Shown here: positions 41,889-50,547 of the stretch, piece by piece
How the letters are laid out: each line of letters opens with the position of its first letter
Numbering within the stretch: the stretch's first letter is position 1
Origin: JACDBE01 sp963714055
Lineage (GTDB): Bacteria > Actinomycetota > Acidimicrobiia > Spongiisociales > UBA5794
Assembly (NCBI GenBank): GCA_963714055.1
Contig: OY970227.1
Location: 2,294,001-2,358,000 of the forward strand
Length of the DNA: 64,000 bases
Direction of reading: 5' to 3'
The notes under the pieces: model-generated
What the model saw: the letters and a program-made list of their open reading frames with translations, nothing else
Databases searched by the model: none
What the model was told of the DNA's origin: nothing
Program-made: the position numbers and the translations under genes

Positions 41889-43292
41889 TCAGACCCCGGC
41901 GAGCATCGGTAGTCGCCCGGTATTGGCCGCCTTCTCGACCGCGGTGAAGTCGCGCTCCACCTGGTCGGCGTAGAGCCTCGCCCAGGTGGCGACAGCCCGG
42001 TCGAACCGATCGGACTTGCCCAGGTACCCGGCGATGACCGGCAGCCCGGGGCTCTGGGCGTGCGCCCGGGCGAGCAGGACGCCACACAACGAGGCGTACT
42101 GCTCGAACTGGGAAGGGCTCAATCCCACCAACTCGATGGAACCCTTCATGTCGCGGAAGGTCCGGAAGTAGTAGTGGATGTGCCGAAGCTGCGCCCCCTC
42201 GCCGGCGAAGCCACTGATCCATCCCAGGAAGGGATCCGACTGGGCCTGCAGGATCCGCTGCGCCGAGACCACCCGGTAGCCCTCGACCCCGATCATCACC
42301 TGAGCCGCACCCGAGGGCAGGCGCGGGGAGAGCCCCCCATAGGTCTCGAGCACGGAGGGCGGAGCCTCCTTCGCCTGCAGGAACAGCGGCTCGCCGCCCG
42401 GGCCCTGGAGGAAGACCACGTAGCAATGGGTGCCGACGCTGCCCACGCCGACCACCCGGAGCACGTGGTCGACCAGCCGGAACTGGGAGAGCAGGAGCGC
42501 GGTGTCGGCGCGCAGCGTCGACCGGTACTGGTCGTAGGCGGAGACGAGCTGCTCGTCGGTGACGTGCTCGACGTGCACCATGATCGGGGGTTGGTCGACG
42601 ATCCGTAGCCGGCCCTGCTGGTCCTCGGTGGTGACCCGCTCCAGCACCCGATCGGAGGTGCGGTGGCTCGCCTTGCGCACCGTCTTCCGCAGTAGCTTCT
42701 GGCTCTTGGACGAGGCGGTCCTCTCGATCCACTCGGTCTGGACCTGGAAGAAGTACCGCTCTAGGGCCGTCATGTCGCTGAGCTTGGCGACGCCCACCCT
42801 GTACGTGCGGACCGCGTGCCGCGTGGCAGCCTCCGCCTGCGACTCGTCGAGCCCGATGTCCCGGGCGCCGATGTGGACGCTGGCCGCCAACCGCTTCACG
42901 TCCCACTCCCATGGACCCACCCCGGCCTCGTCGAAGTCGTTGAGGTCGAACAGCACCCGCCGCTCCGGAGAGGCGAACAACCCGAAGTTGGAGATGTGGG
43001 CGTCCCCGCAGATGACCACGTCGTGCCCGGTCACCGGGACGCTGGCGAGGTCGCGGGCCATCACGCCGGCGGTGCCGCGGTAGTAGGCGAACGGCGACTG
43101 CAGCATGCGCCCGATCCGCACCGGTACCAAGGCCTGTAGCCGGGTGCGGTTCTGCTCGTCGAGGATGTCGACCGGGTCGCGTTCCGGTACCTCGAAGAGC
43201 GTGTGCTCGTCTCGAGGCATCCTGCGGCGGAGGTCGCGGCCGCGGGCGCGGGCTTCGTCCACCGGCATTGTGGGGGGCGGGGGCGTGGTCAC
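41889..43292 (-). CDS. DUF2252 family protein (kinase-like fold)
   Basis: About 467 residues. The opening RRMPRDEHTLFEVPERDPVDILDEQNRTRLQALVPVRIGRMLQSPFAYYRGTA, VVICGDAHISNFGLFASPERRVLFDLNDFDEAGVGPWEWDVKRLA is the DUF2252 signature: GDAHxxNFG and DxNDFDE match the catalytic and metal loops of aminoglycoside-kinase-like folds. The start is placed at GTG 43292 (TTPPPPTMPVDEAR); a later ATG at 43268 is also possible. The cellular role of the family is not known. Divergent from the PhoH-family gene. Confidence 0.83.
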   Translation of the reverse strand: MTTPPPPTMPVDEARARGRDLRRRMPRDEHTLFEVPERDPVDILDEQNRTRLQALVPVRIGRMLQSPFAYYRGTAGVMARDLASVPVTGHDVVICGDAHISNFGLFASPERRVLFDLNDFDEAGVGPWEWDVKRLAASVHIGARDIGLDESQAEAATRHAVRTYRVGVAKLSDMTALERYFFQVQTEWIERTASSKSQKLLRKTVRKASHRTSDRVLERVTTEDQQGRLRIVDQPPIMVHVEHVTDEQLVSAYDQYRSTLRADTALLLSQFRLVDHVLRVVGVGSVGTHCYVVFLQGPGGEPLFLQAKEAPPSVLETYGGLSPRLPSGAAQVMIGVEGYRVVSAQRILQAQSDPFLGWISGFAGEGAQLRHIHYYFRTFRDMKGSIELVGLSPSQFEQYASLCGVLLARAHAQSPGLPVIAGYLGKSDRFDRAVATWARLYADQVERDFTAVEKAANTGRLPMLAGV

Positions 43293-43394
43293 GGGAGCAA
43301 TCTCACTCCGCCTCCGGCTGGGCGTCAACTGGCCGTCGGCTCGTCGAGGCCGACGGTCCTTGCTTTTCGCGACCCGGCCGGGCACGCTGGGATC

Positions 43395-44768
43395 TTGCGG
43401 AGGTACGACCGGGACAGCAAGCAACCGACGGGCAGCGGGACGTCTCCCGACGACCGGACCTACGTGCTCGACACCTGCGTCCTGCTCGCCGATCCCCACG
43501 CCGTCCTCCGCTTCGCCGAGCATCCCGTGGTACTGCCTCTGGTGGTCGTCGAGGAGCTCGACCGCCACAAGGCGAGGTCGGACGAGGTCGGTGCCAACGC
43601 CCGAGGCGCCATCAGGCTCCTCGAGGAGCTCGGCGCCTCAGGGCCGGGTGGATTGGGGACGCCGCGGCCGCTGGACGGCGGTGGCTCGCTGCGCATCGAG
43701 CTCAACGGGATCCGGTCGAGCCGGCTCCCCGAGGTCCTCGACCCCGGGACGTCGGACCATCGCATCCTCTCGACGTGCCTCAACCTGGTCGACGAAGGCA
43801 GACCTGCCGTCCTGGTCACCCGGGACGCCGCCCTCCGCATCAAGGGCGCCCAGCTCGGGGTGCCGGTCGAGGACTACCGCGCCGACACCGTCCGAGTCGA
43901 CGAGGCGTACACCGGCGTGACCGAGGTCGATGTCGACCACGACACCATCGACCGGTTGTTCTCCGAGGGAAAGGTCGAGCTGGACCGCGCCGGGATGATG
44001 ATCCACCAGTACGTGGTGCTGCGCGCCTCGGAATCCCATTCGGCGCTCGGCCGGGTGGCCGATCCCGACGCGCCGGCCGGCGGCGCCACCATCACCAAGG
44101 TGGGGACGCACCGGCACGCCTTCGGCGTCGAGGCGAAGAACGTCCGCCAGGCCTTCGCCCTCGACCTGCTGCTGGACCCGGCGATCCCGGCGGTGTCGAT
44201 CATGGGCACCGCAGGCACCGGGAAGACCTTCCTCGCCCTGGCCGCCGCCCTGGAACAGGTGCTGGAGCAGGAGCGCTACCGCCGCGTGTCGGTGTACCGG
44301 CCGCTGGTGGCGGTGGGCCGCCAGGAGGTCGGCTTCCTCCCCGGTGACCTCGGCGAGAAGCTGGCGCCGTGGATGGCGGCGGTGTACGACAACCTCTACG
44401 CCATGTTCTCCGGCGCAGACTCGCTCTCGGCGAAGCGCGCCGTCGACGAGCTGCTCGACCGCGACGTGCTGGAGATGGCGGCGGTGACCTACCTCCGAGG
44501 CCGGTCGATCACCGACGAGGTGGTGATCGTCGACGAGGCGCAGAACCTGGAGCTGCCGACCCTCAAGGTGATCCTCACCAGGATGGCGGCCGACTCCAAG
44601 CTGATCCTCTGCGGCGACCTGACCCAGGTCGACAACCCGTACGTTTCGCCGTTCGGTGGCTTGGCCGCCCTCATCGAGAAGCTCAAGGGGAGCCCGCTGT
44701 TCGGCCACGTCACCCTCGACCGCACCGTACGCGGCCCCCTCGCCGAGTTCGCCGCCGCGGTTCTCTGA
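43395..44768 (+). CDS. PIN-domain PhoH-family ATPase/ribonuclease
   Basis: About 457 residues. The N-terminal PIN domain reads YVLDTCVLLADPHAVLRF, VVVEELDRHK and DHRILSTCLNLVDE ... LVTRDAALRIKG, with acidic residues for metal-dependent RNA cleavage. The C-terminal PhoH domain has Walker A MGTAGTGKTFLALAAAL, Walker B DEVVIVDEAQNLELPTLKVILTRMA and GDLTQVDNPYVSPFGGLAALIEKL. This is the PhoH2/YlaK architecture, reported to be an RNA helicase with RNase activity. The start TTG 43395 is a best guess; the frame is open further upstream. Confidence 0.87.
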   Translation: MRRYDRDSKQPTGSGTSPDDRTYVLDTCVLLADPHAVLRFAEHPVVLPLVVVEELDRHKARSDEVGANARGAIRLLEELGASGPGGLGTPRPLDGGGSLRIELNGIRSSRLPEVLDPGTSDHRILSTCLNLVDEGRPAVLVTRDAALRIKGAQLGVPVEDYRADTVRVDEAYTGVTEVDVDHDTIDRLFSEGKVELDRAGMMIHQYVVLRASESHSALGRVADPDAPAGGATITKVGTHRHAFGVEAKNVRQAFALDLLLDPAIPAVSIMGTAGTGKTFLALAAALEQVLEQERYRRVSVYRPLVAVGRQEVGFLPGDLGEKLAPWMAAVYDNLYAMFSGADSLSAKRAVDELLDRDVLEMAAVTYLRGRSITDEVVIVDEAQNLELPTLKVILTRMAADSKLILCGDLTQVDNPYVSPFGGLAALIEKLKGSPLFGHVTLDRTVRGPLAEFAAAVL

Positions 44769-44782
44769 GAAGCCCACCCCGT

Positions 44783-44788
44783 TAGGGT
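44783..44788 (+). promoter_or_regulatory. -10 element TAGGGT before the GH100-like gene
   Basis: TAGGGT ends eight bases before ATG 44797 and only 15 bases after the upstream stop, so this gene has its own predicted leaderless promoter despite the tight spacing. Confidence 0.45.
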
Positions 44789-44796
44789 TCGGGGCC

Positions 44797-46566
44797 ATGA
44801 CGTCGACGGGAGCGACTCCGCAGACCTTGCGCCTGCTGGTGGTGGATCCTCGGGCCTTCGCCTCGTTCGACCAGGAGACCCTGCATCGGGTGGCGGACCG
44901 TATCGGCGGGCAGCGGCCACGCCTGGTGCTCGCCGGCGTCGGCGCCAGGCCCGAGCCGGAGCTGCCCGATCCCGACTACCTGATCGCCGACGGAGGGGGG
45001 CGCATCACCAGGCTCGCCACCGGCGAGGCTGCCGCCGGCTGGCCCCTCCACGAAGCCGGGGCAGGCCCAGGCGAGGAAGACGAGCAGGCAGCGGTCGCCT
45101 GGCTGGCCGAGTCGCTGATGATCCCACCCTTCGGAGTGGTGACGGTGGCTCCCTCCGACCGGTTCGACACGACCCGGTCCGACGGCTGGTCGGTCGTGCT
45201 GGTCGGCGACGGGGAGCCGGCCGACGGCGCCGTGCTCGTTCCGCCCGGCCAGGGGTCCCGGCTCATCGATGCCCTCGACACCGCCCTCGGGGTGGCGCCC
45301 TCGCCGGTGGCCGGCGATCTCGCCGACGAGGCATTCGAACACGCCCGGCTCTCGCTGCTGCGGAACGTCACACCGTTGGGTTTCACCGCGGCGTCGCTGT
45401 CGGACAACGTGCTGATGGACCACGACGCCAACTACGCCGCCGTCTGGGCCCGCGACGGGATCATGAGCGGGCTGTGGGCGATGGCGCTGGACGACCCCGG
45501 CCTCGACGCCACCTTCCGGCGCACCCTCGAGGTGCTCGGCGCCCACCAGACCCCGGCGGGCCAGATCCCCGCCTACGTCCGGATCCACGGCGAGGTGCCC
45601 GACTACTCCGGCATCGGCGGCATCGCCAGCATCGACTCGGTGCTGTGGTGGGTGATCGGGGTGGCCCGCTACTCGCTGCTTCGGGGCGACCGGGCCTTCG
45701 CCGAGGCGATGTATCCCGGGGTGGAGCGGGCGATGAGCTGGCTGGCCGCCCACGACTCCAACAACGACGGGCTGCTCGAGATCCCCGAGTCGTCCGACTG
45801 GATGGACCTCTTCCCCCGCAGCTACAACGTCCTCTACGACGAAGTGCTGTGGTACCGGGCCTGCCGAGACGGCGCCTCGCTCTCCGGTGCCCTCTCCGGC
45901 GACCCCGGTCCGTGGGAACGGCTGGCCGACGGGGTGCGGCGCAGCATCGTCGACGTCTTCTGGCCGACCGGGGGCCAGCTGATGGAGCTGGCCGGGTCGA
46001 CCAGCGGCCGGTTCTCCACCGGCGAGGCCCGCTACCTACTCGCCCAGGTGACCCCGTTCGGGTACTCGTGGCGCTGCGACGTGCTCGCCAACCTGCTCGC
46101 AGGGTTGTCAGGGCTGCTCGACGACGTCAAGCAGCAGCGGCTGTTCCAGTTCCTGTGGGGGGTGGGGATCAACCAGCCGTCCCCGGTCGCCTGCATCTAC
46201 CCACCGATCCACTCGGGAGCGGACGACTGGAAGGACTACTTCATCGTCAACTTCCTCAACCTGCCCGACCACTACCACAACGGCGGTGCGTGGCCCTTCA
46301 TCGGCGCCCTGTGGGTGCGGTTCCTCCATGCCATCGGCCGGGAAGAGCTGGCCCACCGTGAGCTGCTCTCGCTGGCCGAGGCATGCCGCCACGGCCTCGG
46401 AGGCGACTGGGAGTTCAACGAGTGGCTCCACGGGCGGACCGGGAGGCCGATGGGCAAGGCGCACCAGGCGTGGAGCGCCGCCGGCTACCTCCACACCTAT
46501 CTGATCCTGCGTCGAGGAGCCACCCCGACCGACGTGGGAGCGCTCGACCCGGCCGCTCTCGGCTAG
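44797..46566 (+). CDS. GH100-like invertase / glycoside hydrolase with a degenerate HAD-like N-domain
   Basis: 589 residues. From residue 190 an (alpha/alpha)6 barrel is seen: NYAAVWARDGIMSGLWAMAL, IDSVLWWVIGVARYSL, LEIPESSDWMDLFPRSYNVLYDEVLWY, HYHNGGAWPFIGALWVRFL and FNEWLHGRTGRPMGKAHQAWSAAGYL. The acid residues in DWMD and NEW fit neutral/alkaline invertase (GH100), which splits sucrose. The first 150 residues look like a HAD fold (LRLLVVDPRAFASFDQ, DYLIADGGGRI) without the catalytic DxDxT, perhaps a remnant of a sucrose-phosphatase. It faces sucrose-phosphate synthase and phosphatase genes and overlaps the former's stop in CTAG. Confidence 0.72.
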   Translation: MTSTGATPQTLRLLVVDPRAFASFDQETLHRVADRIGGQRPRLVLAGVGARPEPELPDPDYLIADGGGRITRLATGEAAAGWPLHEAGAGPGEEDEQAAVAWLAESLMIPPFGVVTVAPSDRFDTTRSDGWSVVLVGDGEPADGAVLVPPGQGSRLIDALDTALGVAPSPVAGDLADEAFEHARLSLLRNVTPLGFTAASLSDNVLMDHDANYAAVWARDGIMSGLWAMALDDPGLDATFRRTLEVLGAHQTPAGQIPAYVRIHGEVPDYSGIGGIASIDSVLWWVIGVARYSLLRGDRAFAEAMYPGVERAMSWLAAHDSNNDGLLEIPESSDWMDLFPRSYNVLYDEVLWYRACRDGASLSGALSGDPGPWERLADGVRRSIVDVFWPTGGQLMELAGSTSGRFSTGEARYLLAQVTPFGYSWRCDVLANLLAGLSGLLDDVKQQRLFQFLWGVGINQPSPVACIYPPIHSGADDWKDYFIVNFLNLPDHYHNGGAWPFIGALWVRFLHAIGREELAHRELLSLAEACRHGLGGDWEFNEWLHGRTGRPMGKAHQAWSAAGYLHTYLILRRGATPTDVGALDPAALG

Positions 46567-47885
46567 CTGTGACGACCGGGGACGTTGTCCGCCGGCGAAA
46601 CCGGCCCTTGATCGGGGAGCTGGCGACGGGAGTGCTCGTCCCGAATGCTCTCGACGACGGAGGCGGTCCGCTTGGCGATGCCCCGCCACCCGAACTCGGC
46701 CCTGGCGGTGCGCGATCCCTCGACCGAGAGCTGCTGACGCAGCCGCTCGTAGCGGAGCGGCAGGCTGAGCACCGAGGCGAACTCGACCGACCGCCCCGGG
46801 TCGGCCCACAGGGCGTCGCGCCCGAACTGGACGTGGTCCTGCAGCCCGCCGTGGATGGTGACCACCGTCGGCGTGCCGCACGCCATCGCCTCCACCGCGG
46901 TCATCCCGAACGGCTCGTAGCGCGAGGGCAGGGCGAACACCGGCGCCGCCCGGTAGTGGCTCGCCATGTCGCCGTCGGGGACATAGCCGCGCCACTCCAC
47001 TGCATCGGCCATCCCGAGGTCGGCGGCGGTCTTGGACCAGCGGCTCACCAGGCGGCGGTCCCGGGCGCTGTCGGCTCCCACCGCCAGCTGCAACCTGACG
47101 TCGGGGACTAGGCGGCGGAGCTCGGGCAGGCAACGGATGAGGAGGTCGTATCCCTTGTTGGCCGCCGCCCGGCCGACGGCATACACGTCGTCGGGCCCGA
47201 AGCCGAGCCGGGCGCGGAGCCGGCGGACCTCGGCCATGGGGACCGGCGTGTACACCGACTCGTCGATGCCCGGAGGGATCATCGACAGCCGGGCGCGCGG
47301 CACCTCGTAGTCGTCGACCAGCAACTCGACCTGCTGCTGGGTGGTGGCGATCAGATGGTCACACAACCGGTAGACGAGGAACTCCTTTCGGGTGCGTTCC
47401 TCGAAGCGATAGGTGGAGAGGTCGTCGCCCGACTTGGCCATGTCGTTCCGCTTCCACGACCCGAGCGAGTGCGGCGTGTGGATGTGGGGCAGCCGGAGCT
47501 CCTCGGCGATCCGCTGCCCGGCCCAACCAGCATCCCAGTAGTGGGTGAGCACGGCGTCGTAGCGGCGGCGTTCCACCCTGGAGTCGGCGAGGAACCTGCC
47601 GACGAACTCGCCGAGGTGGTCGTGCATGTCCTCCTTCCGGATGAAGTCCCTTCCGCCGAAGGGGACCCGCCACACCGAGACCAGGTCGGTGATCCGCTCG
47701 GTGGCCGGTTGACGCTCGAACCGTCTGGTCACGATGTCGACCCGGTACCCGAGGCCGGCGAGGTGCCGGCTCAGCTCCAGCACGAACACCACCTGGCCGC
47801 CGGTGTCGGGTTTCCCCAGCTCGGCCTCGGCGCCCACGTAGCCGTGGAGCGACATCATCAGGAGGTTCCCTCTACGACCGGTCAT
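46563..47885 (-). CDS. Sucrose-phosphate synthase-like GT4 glycosyltransferase
   Basis: 440 residues. The opening NLLMMSLHGYVGAEAELGKPDTGGQVVFVLELSRHLAGLGY is the sucrose-synthase/sucrose-phosphate-synthase signature for fructose-6-phosphate and UDP-glucose binding. Later motifs are IHTPHSLGSWKRNDM, MIPPGIDESVYTP and FALPSRYEPFGMTAVEAMACGTPTVVT (the E-x7-E pair). Made without a fused phosphatase domain; the phosphatase is the preceding gene, overlapping by ATGA. Product: sucrose-6-phosphate, probably for osmoprotection. A related GT4 with another acceptor cannot be excluded. Confidence 0.82.
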   Translation of the reverse strand: MTGRRGNLLMMSLHGYVGAEAELGKPDTGGQVVFVLELSRHLAGLGYRVDIVTRRFERQPATERITDLVSVWRVPFGGRDFIRKEDMHDHLGEFVGRFLADSRVERRRYDAVLTHYWDAGWAGQRIAEELRLPHIHTPHSLGSWKRNDMAKSGDDLSTYRFEERTRKEFLVYRLCDHLIATTQQQVELLVDDYEVPRARLSMIPPGIDESVYTPVPMAEVRRLRARLGFGPDDVYAVGRAAANKGYDLLIRCLPELRRLVPDVRLQLAVGADSARDRRLVSRWSKTAADLGMADAVEWRGYVPDGDMASHYRAAPVFALPSRYEPFGMTAVEAMACGTPTVVTIHGGLQDHVQFGRDALWADPGRSVEFASVLSLPLRYERLRQQLSVEGSRTARAEFGWRGIAKRTASVVESIRDEHSRRQLPDQGPVSPADNVPGRHS

Positions 47886-48619
47886 GAGCCGTCACCGGGG
47901 AGCGCCCCGATCGCCCGCAGCCCTTCGAGGATCCCTCCGGCGTGCGCCGTCTCCGCCTGGTAGGCGCCGTTGCGGCCGAGCGCTCGACGGAGCGCAGGGG
48001 TGGCGTTGCCCACGGCGATCGCATGCGGGGCGGACATCAGCAGCGATGCGTCGTTGGACCCGTCACCGGCGGCAACGGTCCGCCCTCCATCGACACCCAG
48101 ATGCGTCGCCAGGTACCCCAACGGTGCTTCCTTCCCGGCGTTGGCGGGGATCACGTCGAAGTAGTCGGAGTCGCCGTGGAGGCAGCGGGCGGCGAGCCCG
48201 GTGCCGGCGACCCTGCGCTCCGCCTCCGACCGGCCGGCAGGCGGTATCGCGAAGCTGGCCTTGAAGGGTGTCTGCAGCTCGGGGGGATGAAGCGGCCAGC
48301 CCAGGGCGGCCATCACGAGGTCCACCGGCGCCCGGTCGAATCCGGCGAAGCGCTCCTGCCACTCCGGACGCGGCTCACCCCTGATCACCACCTCTGTTCC
48401 CAGGGCCCCGACCACGGCATCCGGGGCGACTTCCACCGGCAGCCCGGCCAGCGTGGTGGCGACCGACGCGATCGGCCGGCTCGAGTCGAGCACGAGCCGA
48501 ACGGTGCCGGCCTCCCGGAGCGCCGCCATCAGCGATGCCAGCGCGTCGTCGTCACCGGTGAGGGTGTCGTCCACGTCGGCGACCAGCATCCACGGTGTTC
48601 GGTGCGAGTCCGTGATCAC
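47882..48619 (-). CDS. Sucrose-6-phosphate phosphatase-like HAD hydrolase
   Basis: About 245 residues, HAD subfamily IIB. Motif I is MLVADVDDTLTGDDDAL, motif II LVLDSSRP, motif III the Lys in NAGKEAPLGYLA, and motif IV VAAGDGSNDASLL. A cap domain lies between (FKASFAIPPAGRSEAERRV, LHGDSDYFDVIP). It removes phosphate from the synthase product, making the reaction irreversible. The GTG 48619 start is preferred because a TAGGGT -10 (48641-48636) would put transcription after the alternative GTG at 48637. Confidence 0.82.
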   Translation of the reverse strand: MITDSHRTPWMLVADVDDTLTGDDDALASLMAALREAGTVRLVLDSSRPIASVATTLAGLPVEVAPDAVVGALGTEVVIRGEPRPEWQERFAGFDRAPVDLVMAALGWPLHPPELQTPFKASFAIPPAGRSEAERRVAGTGLAARCLHGDSDYFDVIPANAGKEAPLGYLATHLGVDGGRTVAAGDGSNDASLLMSAPHAIAVGNATPALRRALGRNGAYQAETAHAGGILEGLRAIGALPGDGS

Positions 48620-48692
48620 CTCTCCCCCGGACGGCACCCTACCGGTACCCGGAGGCGACCGATCCCGAACCCGCTGCCCGCGGACCGGTGGG

Positions 48693-48698
48693 TAACGT
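48693..48698 (+). promoter_or_regulatory. -10 element TAACGT before the HIT-family gene
   Basis: TAACGT ends seven bases before GTG 48706. Divergent from the sucrose-phosphatase promoter, with about 50 bases between the two -10 elements. Confidence 0.42.
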
Positions 48699-48705
48699 GT
48701 CGTTG

Positions 48706-49125
48706 GTGGCGAGCGTCTTCACCATGATCATCGACGGCGACCTGCCCGGGCGCTTCGTGTGGAAGGACGATCGCTGCGTCGCCTTCCTGTCGATCAACCC
48801 GCTCGCCGACGGGCACGTGCTGGTGGTGCCCCGCGAGGAGGTCGACCACTGGACCGACGCCGAGCCCGACCTGCTCGCCCACCTGATGGTCGTCGCCCAG
48901 GTGATCGGCCGGGCCCTGCAGGAGGAGTTCGGACGGGCACGGGTGGCGCTCAGCATCGTCGGGCTGGAGGTGCCCCACCTCCACATCCACGTGGTCCCCA
49001 TCGACCGCATGGCCGACGTCGACTTCGCCAACGCCGACCCATCGCCCGACCCGACCCACCTCGACGACGTGGCCGAGCGGGTCCGCGCCGCGCTGCGGAG
49101 GATGGGACGCAGCGAGGTCGCCTGA
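48706..49125 (+). CDS. HIT family nucleotide-binding protein
   Basis: 139 residues. FTMIIDGDLPGRFVWKDDRCVAFLSINPLADGHVLVVPREEVDHW and the histidine triad PHLHIHVVPI are diagnostic. HIT proteins hydrolyse nucleoside phosphoramidates or dinucleoside polyphosphates. The specific substrate is unknown. The start GTG 48706 matches the leaderless -10; an upstream in-frame start at 48688 overlaps that element and is unlikely. Confidence 0.9.
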   Translation: MASVFTMIIDGDLPGRFVWKDDRCVAFLSINPLADGHVLVVPREEVDHWTDAEPDLLAHLMVVAQVIGRALQEEFGRARVALSIVGLEVPHLHIHVVPIDRMADVDFANADPSPDPTHLDDVAERVRAALRRMGRSEVA

Positions 49126-49147
49126 CCGCTCGGGCCCGGTCCGGCGC

Positions 49148-49153
49148 TACGTT
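49148..49153 (+). promoter_or_regulatory. -10 element TACGTT before the MFS-type gene
   Basis: TACGTT ends six bases before GTG 49160, again with no room for a ribosome binding site. Confidence 0.42.
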
Positions 49154-49159
49154 GGGCAC

Positions 49160-50518
49160 GTGACGGGTGCACAGGGTCACCGGCCCGCCGGGTGGAACGA
49201 CGAGCCCGCCTCCGGTCGGCGGTTTGGCAAGATGCGCGATTCGTCGCTGACGGTCGCCGCCCGGGTCACGGCCTCGTTCGGCTCGCGCGGCGAGGGGTTC
49301 GGCCGGCTGGCGAGGTCGCACGTCGGATCGTTCGCCGGGGACGCCCTGGTGGCGGTTGCCCTCGCCGGCACCCTCTTCTTCACCCCGCCGTCCACCGAGG
49401 CGCGCCAGAACCTGGCGCTCTACCTGCTGTTGACGCTGGCCCCGTTCGTCGTGCTCGGTCCATTCCTCGGGAGGCTGTACGAGCGTTTCCCCGGCGCCTA
49501 CCGGAGCGGCCTGGTGCTCAGCTCGGCGCTGCGCGCCGGAGCCGCCCTGGTGATGATCCCGGCCCTCGACACCGTGATGCTGTTTCCGCTCGCCTTCGTC
49601 ATGCTCGTCCTGTCCCGGTTCCACGGGATCAGCCGCTCCAGCGTGCTGCCCACGGTCCTCGAGCGCCCCCACGAGCTGATCTCGGCCAACGCGGCAATCG
49701 CCCGGCTCGGCGTGTACGGGGCGGCGGTCGCCGGGTTGGTCGGCCTGGCGGCGGGATGGATCGGCGGACAGGGCCTGGTGCTGGTCGTGGCGGCGCTGGC
49801 CTTCACGTTGTCGGCGGTCGCCGCCGGGCGGTTGCCGCCCATCGAGGTCGAGCCGCTCGGCGCCGGCCCGTTCGGGCCGGGCGCCCCGGGCTGGCCCGGC
49901 CGATCCGGCTCATCCGCTTCGCCACCGCCGCCGTCCGGCTGCTCAACGGGTACCTCGTGGTCCTGGTCGCCTTCGCCTTGCGGGACAGCGACGCGGCGGC
50001 GCTCGACTTCGGGTTCCTGGTGGCGGCTGCCGGGTTCGGCTACGTGGTCGCCGCCATGTTGGTCCCGTTGCTGGACGGCCGAATCGCCGAGGAGCCGCTG
50101 GTGATGGCGGCGTTGGCGGTTGAGGCGCTGGCCGCCTTCATCGCCGCCCAGGCGTTCGGGTTGCCGGCGGCTGCCGCCCTGGCCGCCGCCGCCGGGATCG
50201 CCTGGGGGACCGCCAAGTTCGGCTTCGACGGGCTGTTGCAGGCGGCGGCTCCGATCGCCATCCGAGGCCGGGCGTTCACCAACAGCGAGACGATGTTCCA
50301 GATCGCCTGGGTGATAGGCGCCCTCATCCCGATCGTCCCCGGGGTGCCCACGGCGCTCGGCCTGTCCATCGCCGGGTCCGCCGCCCTGGTGATCCAGGTG
50401 GTGTTCGTGGCCTCGCTGTTCCCGGTGGGGAGCACGACATCGCGGCGGTGGAGGCAACGCCGCCGAGCCCGAGCCGCCCGAGCCAGCCGGGCATGCCTCG
50501 ATCGGGCCATGGCTCTGA
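49160..50518 (+). CDS. MFS-type membrane protein, frame breaks
   Basis: About 450 residues with ten to twelve membrane helices. The first 235 residues are in one frame (DALVAVALAGTLFFTPP, LLLTLAPFVVLGPFLGRLYERFPGAYRSGLVLSSAL). After a one-base break near 49890 the rest follows (IRLIRFATAAVRLLNGYLVVLVAFALRDSD, RGRAFTNSETMFQIAWVIGALIPIVPG). A second break near 50433 is probable, and the stop is then TGA near 50516-50518, which leaves the end approximate. The layout fits a major facilitator of the drug or unknown-substrate type. Convergent with hflX. Confidence 0.68.
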
Positions 50519-50547
50519 GGCAAGTGCCGCTCCTCAGGTGGCCTGGA

